Shown here: piece after piece, positions 54,010 through 61,300 of the stretch | How the letters are laid out: each line of letters begins with the position of its first letter | Position numbering within the stretch: the first letter of the stretch is position 1 | DNA from: Curvibacter sp. AEP1-3 | GTDB taxonomy: Bacteria > Pseudomonadota > Gammaproteobacteria > Burkholderiales > Burkholderiaceae_C | Length of the DNA: 64,000 nucleotides | Direction of reading: 5' to 3' | NCBI RefSeq assembly: GCF_002163715.1 | Contig: NZ_CP015698.1 | Location: forward strand, 4,105,674 to 4,169,673 | Translations under genes and position numbers: made by a program | Notes under the pieces: generated by a model | What the model saw: only the letters and a program-made list of their open reading frames with translations | What the model was told of the DNA's origin: nothing | Databases searched by the model: none

Positions 54010-55938
54010 ATGACTGACCCCGCAGGCGCAGCCGCTTCGTCCCGCCCCTCTCTGCAGGTGGTGGCGGGCCGCTACCAGGTGCTGCGCAAAATCGGCAGCG
54101 GCGGCATGGGCGCGGTGTATCTGGCCAAGCAGATCGGTGTGGGCAACCAGGTCGCCCTCAAGTTCTTGCCGGCGCACCTGTCCGACGATGCCCAACTGCG
54201 CCGCCGCTTTGAGCGCGAAGCGGCCCTCAGCCTGGAGGTGCGCCACCCCGGCGCAGCCCAATTGCTGGACTCGGGTGTGGACAGCGACGGGCAGCTGTAT
54301 CTGGCCTTTGAGTATGTGGAGGGTGAAGACCTCTCGGCCTTGCTGGACCGCGAAGGCGCGCTGTCGTTTGAAGACGCTACTGCCTTGACCTGCAAGGTGG
54401 CCGAAGTGCTGGCCTTTGCTCATGCCAAGGGCGTGGTGCATCGCGACATCAAGCCCGAGAACATCCGGGTGCGGCGCGACCTGGCGGGTCTGCATGTGAA
54501 GGTGCTGGATTTCGGCATTGCGAGGCTGGTGGACGAGGTGGGCACCAAGCTCACCATCGAGGGCGGTGTGGCTGGCACCCCGCGCTACATGGCGCCGGAG
54601 CAGATCGCGGCCGGCACCATCGATGCGCGCACCGACATTTATGCCCTGGGGCTGGTGCTGTTTGAGGCAGTCACCGGGCGCGAAGCTTTCACCCGCGAGA
54701 CTACTTCGCAACTCATGTGGGCACAACTCAACGACCCGGTGCCCGCCGTGGTGGAGGTGCAGCCCCTGCGCGACTACCCCGAGCTGGACGCCGTGATCGC
54801 GCAGGCCTGTGCCAAAGAGCCTTCAGAACGCTTTGCAAGTGCGCAAGCCTTGGTGGAAGCACTCAAAGCCCTGCAAGTGCCGCAGTGGTGGGGTGTGCCT
54901 GTGCCGGTGGTGCGGCGCGCCCGCGCCAACCCAACGCTGTCGGGTGGCCTGAACGGCGGCACACCCGGAGGTGCCTCGCAGCGCGACCCGGTACAACTGC
55001 CCCGGCCCGGCCGCAAAACCTTTTTGCAAATCCGTGCCAGCGCATGGGTTGCCATGGCGGTGGGAGGGCTGGCGCTTGCGTTGGCGGGGGCTGCCTTGTG
55101 GGTGGCTCTGGACCAGCGCAAATCTGCAATGCCTGCCAAAGGGCAGCGCCTGCCGGATGGCAGCATGGCCCTGCCACCCGGACTGGCCGCCAGCACGCCC
55201 ACCGTGACCCGGCCGGTTCCAGAGCCGCCGGATGCAGTGCCTGCAGCCACCCGGCCCGTCGTGCCCGCCAAGGGCGGTGCCTCGGCCCCGCCGGCCCCGG
55301 CTGCCCCGCCTGTGACCTTGCAGATGCCCGCACAGCCTGCAACCCCGGCCTCTGGCAAGGGGGCCGCTGTGCTGCCCGCCAAGCCTGCTACCGCAGCAGC
55401 GGCAGAAGGCGAGGTGCCCGAATGTTCCCAGCTCGCCATCTACGACACGCCCATGACGCGCATGCCGGTACCCGAGCTGGAGCGGCGCGCGGCAGCCATG
55501 AAATACATGTCGCCGTCCATGATGGCCAACCAGCTCAAGACGCTCAAAGCCACGGTGGAAACCTTTCACCCCGACCAGCGTGAGTGCACCTACCGCGCCA
55601 TGTTGATCCGTGTGGTGCTGAATGAAAAAGTGGTGCTCGCCTCCAGCCCGACTTTGTGGGGCCACAGTCGCGATGTGCCCGAGTTGGAGCGCCTGTTTCT
55701 GGAACAGCCCTTGCGCAACGATTGGACTGCCGCTCAGCGTAAGGACGTGCTGCGGCAGGTGGAAACCATCTTCATCGCCAATCTGCAAAAAGATGCGCCG
55801 GGCGACGATGTGTACTGGCGCCGCATGTATTACGGCATCTTGGTGGCGTGCGAACTCACCGATGAAGCCCGCGCCAAGGTGGGCGCCCCACGCATTGGCG
55901 AGAACAACTGCCTGAAGATCAAGCCTGCGGGGACTTGA
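54010..55938 (+). CDS. Eukaryotic-like serine/threonine protein kinase with one membrane helix
   Basis: A 642-residue receptor-like kinase. The kinase domain (about 21-295) has GSGGMGAVY (29-37), Lys51, HRDIKPEN (144-151), DFGIAR (167-172) and GTPRYMAPEQ, all essential residues. A juxtamembrane linker, a membrane helix (AWVAMAVGGLALALAGAALW, about 345-364) and a Pro/Ala-rich stretch lead to an extracytoplasmic C-terminal domain (about 470-642) with no PASTA repeats. It follows the ABM gene by 30 bases. Ligand and targets are unknown. Confidence 0.92.
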   Translation: MTDPAGAAASSRPSLQVVAGRYQVLRKIGSGGMGAVYLAKQIGVGNQVALKFLPAHLSDDAQLRRRFEREAALSLEVRHPGAAQLLDSGVDSDGQLYLAFEYVEGEDLSALLDREGALSFEDATALTCKVAEVLAFAHAKGVVHRDIKPENIRVRRDLAGLHVKVLDFGIARLVDEVGTKLTIEGGVAGTPRYMAPEQIAAGTIDARTDIYALGLVLFEAVTGREAFTRETTSQLMWAQLNDPVPAVVEVQPLRDYPELDAVIAQACAKEPSERFASAQALVEALKALQVPQWWGVPVPVVRRARANPTLSGGLNGGTPGGASQRDPVQLPRPGRKTFLQIRASAWVAMAVGGLALALAGAALWVALDQRKSAMPAKGQRLPDGSMALPPGLAASTPTVTRPVPEPPDAVPAATRPVVPAKGGASAPPAPAAPPVTLQMPAQPATPASGKGAAVLPAKPATAAAAEGEVPECSQLAIYDTPMTRMPVPELERRAAAMKYMSPSMMANQLKTLKATVETFHPDQRECTYRAMLIRVVLNEKVVLASSPTLWGHSRDVPELERLFLEQPLRNDWTAAQRKDVLRQVETIFIANLQKDAPGDDVYWRRMYYGILVACELTDEARAKVGAPRIGENNCLKIKPAGT

Positions 55939-55954
55939 GTTCTGCCGGTATGAG

Positions 55955-56010
55955 GCGAAATATGCCTCTGGCGCCCGTGGAATGTGCGCTAGCAGCTATC
56001 AAAAAAATAG
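55955..56010 (-). repeat. Dispersed repeat, full-length reference copy
   Basis: On the minus strand: GCTATTTTTTTGATAGCTGC, TAGCGCACATTCCAC, GGGCGCCAGAGGCATAT. This is the most complete copy and serves as reference. Its T-run follows the hairpin at 56009-56034 and so forms the U-tract of the phoX terminator. Confidence 0.85.
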
Positions 56011-56034
56011 CGGACTGCGTTGCCGCAGTCCGCT
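56001..56034 (-). terminator. phoX intrinsic terminator
   Basis: AGCGGACTGCG-GCAA-CGCAGTCCGCT, a perfect 11-pair stem, followed on the minus strand by ATTTTTTTG, 30 bases after the phoX stop. The T-run belongs to the dispersed repeat. Confidence 0.8.
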
Positions 56035-56063
56035 AGCTCAGGCTCCCTTGGAACCGTTGACTA

Positions 56064-57992
56064 TCAGGTACCGATCACGCCGCCGTCGGCCTTGCGGATC
56101 ACTACGGTGGCAGAGCGTGGGCGTCCGTTGGCCTTTTTCTCGGGCCAGTTAGACACGGCGCGCGGGTTCTTGGGGTCGCTCACTTCGTTGGCAGGCTCAC
56201 CGGGGTGCTGGATGTTGACGAACATGGTCTTGCCGTCCGGTGTGCCGGTAGCGCCGGTGATTTCGCAACCGGCAGGTCCCACCAGGAAGCGGCGGGCTTC
56301 GCCAGTGCGCACGTCGGCGGCCAGCATCATGTTGTTGCCGAAGTTCTTCAAGTCACCCTTGCCCATGGCGGAGGTGGACATATCGCACTGGATCCACAGC
56401 ACGCCGCGGCCATCGACCCACAAACCATCCGGGCAGGAGAACATGTCGCCCTTGATGTTGCCCTTGGCATCGGCGCGTTCCAGGGATGGGTCGCCTGCCA
56501 TGATGAAGTGGTTCCAGGCGAACGTGGTGCCAGCGAAGTCGCCGTCTTCCTTCCAGCGGATGATGTTGCCTTGGGTGTTGTTCACGCGGGGGTTGGCAGC
56601 ATCGACGCCGGGTTGCTTGTCAGCACCGCGGTTGCTGTTGTTGGTCAGAGTGGTGTAGACCCAGCCTTGCTTGTCCACAGCGATCCATTCGGGGCGGTCC
56701 ATCTTGGTAGCGCCCAAAAGGTCGCTGGCTTGGCGCGCCTTGATCAGCACTTCGCCCTGGTCGGCAAAGCCGTTGGCAGCTGTCAACGGGCCTTGGCCGT
56801 GGGTCAAAGCAATCCACTGGCCCTTGCCGTCTGCATTGAACTTGGCCACGTACAAGGTGCCGTGGTCGAGCAGGGTGGCGTTGGCAGCAGCGCCGCCGGG
56901 TTTGATGGCGTCGCGGCTGACGAACTTGTAGATGTACTCAAAGCGGGAGTCTTCACCCATGTACACCACAGCACGGTTGTCCTTGGTGACAGCTACGGTG
57001 GCGCCTTCGTGGGCTGCGCGGCCCATAGCAGTGCGCTTCATGGGGGTGGAGCTGGGGTTGTAGGGGTCGATTTCCACGATCCAGCCGAAGCGGTTGGGTT
57101 CGTTGGGAGTCTTGGTGGCATCAAAGCGGGCGTCGTGCTGGTGCCAGTTGTAGCCGCCGCCACCTTTCTTCAGACCCCAGCGCTTGTCGTGTTCAGTGAG
57201 GCTGTCGCCGCCGCTGAAATAGTTGATGAAGTTTTCTTCCGAGGTGAGGTAAGTGCCCCAAGGCGTGATGCCGCTGGCGCAGTTGTTGATGGTGCCCAGC
57301 ACCACACGACCGGAGGGGTCTGCCGCTGTCTTGAGCATGGCGTGACCGGCTGCAGGGCCGCTGAGTTCCATGCGGGTGTTGGCGGTGATACGGCGTGCCC
57401 AGGGAGAGGGCTTGACCACTTCCCACTTGCCGCCTTTTTCTTCCACTTCAAAAATCGACACGCCATGGGCGGCCTGGGACTTGCGCACTTTTTCCAGGTT
57501 CCAGTTGTCGGTGCCGTCGGTGAACAGCAGGCCGTGATCCACATACTCGTGGTTCATGGCCAGCAGGCCGCTCTTGGAGCCTTCCTGTGCGAAGTAATGG
57601 ATACCGTCGTGGTTCATGCCGAACTGGGTTTCCTGATGGGCAGCGGTATTGCTGGCATCGTCCTTGAACGCAGTGTTTTCGCCGGACATACCCACGGGGT
57701 CACCCCAGGGCGCAATCACTTGCACGGTGTAGCCTTCAGGAACGGAGACGGTGTCGGCGGTAGACACAGCCACGCTCTTGAAGCCGAGCAACGCACCGCC
57801 GGCCATGCCGGTAGTCGCGCATCCGGTCAGTGCTGCAGCACCGCCGATGGCGCTCAAAGGCGCGAAGAAGCTGCCTGCCAAAGCGCCCAAACCACCGCGC
57901 AGGATGGTGCGGCGTGCGGGGTCAGACACTTCGTGAATGCTGGGGTTGGAAGAGCGGTTGCTGTCTTCCATCAAGGAAAAATCTTTTGCCAT
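56064..57992 (-). CDS. phoX: PhoX-family alkaline phosphatase (DUF839)
   Basis: A 642-residue Tat-exported phosphatase. DPARRTILRGGLGALAGSFF is the twin-arginine signal, with a lipobox-like ALTGCAT after it. The body shows LAMNHEYVDHGLLF, GTINNCASGITPWGTYLTSEE and the Fe/Ca-binding beta-propeller motifs RFGWIVEIDPYNP and ALGMGRAAHEGATVAV-like blocks. PhoX enzymes release phosphate from organic esters using calcium and iron. It converges with the kinase gene. Confidence 0.92.
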   Translation of the reverse strand: MAKDFSLMEDSNRSSNPSIHEVSDPARRTILRGGLGALAGSFFAPLSAIGGAAALTGCATTGMAGGALLGFKSVAVSTADTVSVPEGYTVQVIAPWGDPVGMSGENTAFKDDASNTAAHQETQFGMNHDGIHYFAQEGSKSGLLAMNHEYVDHGLLFTDGTDNWNLEKVRKSQAAHGVSIFEVEEKGGKWEVVKPSPWARRITANTRMELSGPAAGHAMLKTAADPSGRVVLGTINNCASGITPWGTYLTSEENFINYFSGGDSLTEHDKRWGLKKGGGGYNWHQHDARFDATKTPNEPNRFGWIVEIDPYNPSSTPMKRTAMGRAAHEGATVAVTKDNRAVVYMGEDSRFEYIYKFVSRDAIKPGGAAANATLLDHGTLYVAKFNADGKGQWIALTHGQGPLTAANGFADQGEVLIKARQASDLLGATKMDRPEWIAVDKQGWVYTTLTNNSNRGADKQPGVDAANPRVNNTQGNIIRWKEDGDFAGTTFAWNHFIMAGDPSLERADAKGNIKGDMFSCPDGLWVDGRGVLWIQCDMSTSAMGKGDLKNFGNNMMLAADVRTGEARRFLVGPAGCEITGATGTPDGKTMFVNIQHPGEPANEVSDPKNPRAVSNWPEKKANGRPRSATVVIRKADGGVIGT

Positions 57993-58146
57993 GGTGCTTG
58001 CTCAGTAAATGGAGAAAACGGCTCTGCCGGGCGGCAGGTTGCAGGCAGGTTTGTATCTGTTGGATGTGACAGTAGAGTGACAAACCCTTGACCGGCAACG
58101 TTGGCAGGAATCCGGTAATCTGCCTTCACCCTTGAAGGAGACCTTG

Positions 58147-58605
58147 ATGAAAACAGTCTTGTTGGTTCTGGCCCTGAGCCTTGCTGCCCCGTTGTATGCC
58201 GCCGATACCCCGACCATCACAGCGCCCACCGTGAGCGAGCGCATGGCCACGGCCCGGGAAGCCATTGCCCGCAAAGGCTGGAGCCGAGCGCAATACGACC
58301 TGAAGCTGGTGCTGCGCGATGAGCCGGGCAATGCTGATGCCCACAATCTTCTGGCCTATACTTTCCGCAAGCAAGACAAGCCTGATCTTGCGCAAGCGTT
58401 TGAGCACTACAAGACGGCTCTCAAGCTCAATCCCCAGCACAAAGGGGCGCACGAGTACATCGGTGAGGCGTATCTCATGGACCGCAAGCCCGAGCTGGCG
58501 GAGCAGCATCTGGCGAGTTTGGAAAAAATCTGCGGCAACCGCCAGTGCGAGGAATACCAGGACCTTTCCAAGGCCTTGGCCGCTTACCGCAATGCCAACC
58601 CCTGA
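58147..58605 (+). CDS. Periplasmic TPR-repeat protein
   Basis: A 152-residue exported protein: signal peptide MKTVLLVLALSLAAPLYAAD, then two to three tetratricopeptide repeats (DAHNLLAYTFRKQDKPDLAQ and GAHEYIGEAYLMDRKPELAE). CTTGAAGGAGACC precedes ATG 58147. It probably scaffolds other proteins. It converges with the FecR gene that follows. Confidence 0.85.
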   Translation: MKTVLLVLALSLAAPLYAADTPTITAPTVSERMATAREAIARKGWSRAQYDLKLVLRDEPGNADAHNLLAYTFRKQDKPDLAQAFEHYKTALKLNPQHKGAHEYIGEAYLMDRKPELAEQHLASLEKICGNRQCEEYQDLSKALAAYRNANP

Positions 58606-58627
58606 TCGGGCAGGCTGAGGGTCGCGC

Positions 58628-59389
58628 TCATGCGCCTGGGTTGACCGCAGCCGGATGCATCTGGCCGGGCTTGTCGTCCATATAGCCCTTGCCGTCCTTC
58701 ACGCCTTTTTTGCCAAGGCGCTGCCAGGCGGTTTGCTGGTCCACCAGCTTGGCCAGGTATTCCAGCTCTTCGTCGGTGTGGTTGATGGCCTTGGCAGGGG
58801 TGAGCAAACGTCCGTCTTTGGGCTGCACTTCGCCCCAGAAAGCCTGGTGGTAGTCCGAGCGGCTGACCAGCCGGTCCCGCCCCGCAGCCATGTCTACGGT
58901 GCCGTAGCAATTGCAAAAATAGCTGCGGTTGTCCTGGTCGGCAAACACTTCGGTGTACACGCCGGTGCCACGGATACCCGCAGTGACAGTAGGGGTCACG
59001 ATGCTGCGCGCATTCCCTCTGCCCCACACGCTGATCACAGCACCCGTGAGCAGGCGCAACATGCCCACCGTACTCAAAGTGGCTCCGCGTTCCACGGTGA
59101 GTGTGCTGTTCTGGCGCACATGGAAGGAGGAGTTGCCGATCACAAAAATCAGGTTCGATGCGGGCCCTGTGGTGATCTGGTCACCACTCTGGATCGCTTG
59201 CTCCGGCCGCAGACGACTGCCATTGAGCAAGGCGTCGCCCACCAGTTGGACGATGTTGCTGCGGCTTTGCGCGTGGGCTGCCGCAGCGCCCCCCATGGCA
59301 GTCCAAGCGGCAGCTGCCTGCAGAAAGCTGCGGCGCTGGAACCAGGTGACTTCCGCATCACTGCGGCCTTGGAGGGTGTGCTGTGTCAT
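58628..59389 (-). CDS. Tat-exported FecR-domain protein
   Basis: A 253-residue protein. WFQRRSFLQAAAAWTAMGG is a twin-arginine signal ending AAHAQ; the FecR domain includes SNLIFVIGNSSFHVRQNSTL, LRLLTGAVISVWG and TAGIRGTGVYTEVF. A CNCYG motif (about 163-167) and a basic C-terminus follow. It is the second free-standing FecR-domain protein of the window, and is coupled to the membrane-protein gene upstream by an ATGA overlap. Confidence 0.85.
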   Translation of the reverse strand: MTQHTLQGRSDAEVTWFQRRSFLQAAAAWTAMGGAAAAHAQSRSNIVQLVGDALLNGSRLRPEQAIQSGDQITTGPASNLIFVIGNSSFHVRQNSTLTVERGATLSTVGMLRLLTGAVISVWGRGNARSIVTPTVTAGIRGTGVYTEVFADQDNRSYFCNCYGTVDMAAGRDRLVSRSDYHQAFWGEVQPKDGRLLTPAKAINHTDEELEYLAKLVDQQTAWQRLGKKGVKDGKGYMDDKPGQMHPAAVNPGA

Positions 59390-60165
59390 GGTGTTTCCTC
59401 TGTGGGCGTGTCAAAACAGTCCCGGTAAGTGAAATAGAACGACGTGAAAAACATGGCGGCCATGGCCAGACCCACCGGGAAAAGGATGGCGTTGATCAAT
59501 TCCACATTACCCAGCAAACTGACCACGATGGCAACCCCGGTGGCTACGCCAAGGAAAGCGGCCATCCATACCATGCCAAACACGGTGAAGGCCCAGAAGT
59601 TGCGCAGGCAGGCTACTGCGCTAAAGAACAGGCTCTTGACCGGGCTGATGCCATGCCAGTGCACGAGTGCGGGGGCATGCCAGAACAGCAGTGAGAGCGG
59701 CAGGTAGAGCACCATGGCCACCAGCGCCGCGGTCTGGAAGTCACCTTGCAGCACCACCTCAGGGGTGAGCTCGCCGCCCAGCAAATACACACGGGCGAAC
59801 TGGCCGCCGTCAATCGTGGCAGAGATGCCCATGAGCAAAATGAAGCCCACCGCATAAAGCACACCGAGCACTACCATGGACTGCAGTCGTTCTTTGCCCG
59901 CTCGGAAACCCGCAATGAGCACTTGCGGCATGGGGAACTGGCCTTTGTCTGCAATCTCTGTCGCGGCCATCAGGCCCAGAGTGGCTGCCGGCAGCAGGGC
60001 CAGCGCAATTGGCGTGCCGATCACCGGCAACAGGCTGAGCAGCGAAATGGCGGCCATGAACATGAAAAACAGGCCTGTGAATGCCAGTGGCTGTTTCATG
60101 AAGGTGCGCACACCTTGCTGAAACCACACAACACCTTGGCGGGCGGGAACGATCTGGAGTTTCAT
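59386..60165 (-). CDS. BPSS1780-family membrane protein
   Basis: A 259-residue integral membrane protein with six or so helices. VPARQGVVWFQQGVRTFMKQ at the N-terminus is typical of BPSS1780-like proteins, which are confined mainly to Burkholderiales and have no known function. Overlaps thrB (upstream) and the FecR gene (downstream) by ATGA, so thrB, this gene and the FecR gene are one operon. Confidence 0.8.
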   Translation of the reverse strand: MKLQIVPARQGVVWFQQGVRTFMKQPLAFTGLFFMFMAAISLLSLLPVIGTPIALALLPAATLGLMAATEIADKGQFPMPQVLIAGFRAGKERLQSMVVLGVLYAVGFILLMGISATIDGGQFARVYLLGGELTPEVVLQGDFQTAALVAMVLYLPLSLLFWHAPALVHWHGISPVKSLFFSAVACLRNFWAFTVFGMVWMAAFLGVATGVAIVVSLLGNVELINAILFPVGLAMAAMFFTSFYFTYRDCFDTPTEETP

Positions 60166-61157
60166 GCGGTCTGGGTTTCCGGGTTCATCAGGGTGTCCAG
60201 TGTGAGCGGATGCGCGATGCGCTGCTGGAGCACCCGTTCAAAGTGCGTGGGATCGTGGGGTTTGAGCATGGAGGCTTCCCGCGGCAGGTACCAGTCCCAC
60301 AAGCGGGAGAGCCAGAAACGCAAAGCTCCGGCCCGCAACATGGCCGGAAGCAGCTCGCGTTCCTGGGCGCTCAAGGGGCGCACGCTCTCATACGCTTGCA
60401 CGAAGGCGCGGCTGCGCTCCAGGTCGGCGCGGCCGGTGGGCAGGTCTATGCACCAGTCGTTGAGGCAGACGGCCAAGTCAAACAACCACGTGTCGGTGCC
60501 GGCAAAGTAAAAGTCAAAGAAGCCGCTTAGGCGGGGTTCGCCGTCTAGGGTCTCAAACATCACGTTGTCGCGGAACAAATCTGCGTGGATGGCGCCGCGG
60601 GGCAGGGCGGCATAGGCACTTTGCGCGGCCACATGGTTCTGGTAAGCCAGTTCGCTCTGGATGAGTGCAGCTTGAGCTGCTTCCAGGTGGGGGAGCACGA
60701 CGGGCACGGTTTCGTTCCACCAGGGGAGCGCCCGCAGGTTGGGCTGTTGCATGCCGAATTCCCGGCCGGCCAGGTGCATGCGCGCCAGCATGGCGCCGAC
60801 TTGGCGACAGTGTTCCACGCCGGGGCTCAATTCGCTTTTGCCTTTCAGGCGGTTCACCACGGCGGCAGGTTTACCGTTCAGGCTGTGCAACACATCGCCA
60901 TCGCGGTTGGCGGCCGGGTCCGGTACGGGGATGCCATGGAACGCCAGGTGCTTCATCAGCCGCAGGTAAAACGGCAACTGCTGCGCTGTCAGCCGTTCGA
61001 ACAGGGTCAGCACATAGGGCGCCTGGTCGGTGGTGACGAAATAGTTGGTGTTCTCAATGCCACCGGAGCAGCCCTCCATGGTTTGGAGAGTGCCCAATTG
61101 CAGGGAGGAAAGAAAAGTGCTGGCCTCGTCGAGCGAGACCTCTGTGTAAACCGCCAT
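60162..61157 (-). CDS. thrB: Homoserine kinase
   Basis: A 331-residue enzyme of the ThrB type II (APH-fold) group that phosphorylates homoserine in threonine synthesis. MAVYTEVSLDEASTFLSSLQ starts the protein at 61157; GGIENTNYFVTTDQAPYVLT is the ATP loop, and GAIHADLFRDNVMFE plus SGFFDFYFAGTDTWLFDLAV are the catalytic HxDxxxxN and DFD-like blocks. Divergent from polA. Confidence 0.93.
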   Translation of the reverse strand: MAVYTEVSLDEASTFLSSLQLGTLQTMEGCSGGIENTNYFVTTDQAPYVLTLFERLTAQQLPFYLRLMKHLAFHGIPVPDPAANRDGDVLHSLNGKPAAVVNRLKGKSELSPGVEHCRQVGAMLARMHLAGREFGMQQPNLRALPWWNETVPVVLPHLEAAQAALIQSELAYQNHVAAQSAYAALPRGAIHADLFRDNVMFETLDGEPRLSGFFDFYFAGTDTWLFDLAVCLNDWCIDLPTGRADLERSRAFVQAYESVRPLSAQERELLPAMLRAGALRFWLSRLWDWYLPREASMLKPHDPTHFERVLQQRIAHPLTLDTLMNPETQTA

Positions 61158-61221
61158 GGCGCAATTGTAGGTGGGGCAATGACCGGCAAAGTGGCGCAAC
61201 ATGGGATAGCAATTCGTCGCC

Positions 61222-61290
61222 GGGCCGCCCCAAGACGAATTAGCCCCTTGAGGGGGCAGCGACCCGCGCAGCGGTGGAGCGTGGGGGCAC
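61222..61290 (+). repeat. GC-rich repeat-like sequence in the thrB-polA promoter gap
   Basis: GCCGCCCCAAGACGAATTAG, CCCCTTGAGGGGG and GGAGCGTGGGGGC: an imperfect palindrome with a strong central hairpin. I recall similar sequences scattered through Comamonadaceae genomes; a shorter relative (GCCGCCCCGTGAGGGGGG) occurs at 49908-49924. It fills most of the 143-base gap between thrB and polA. Confidence 0.45.
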
Positions 61291-61300
61291 AATACCGTTC

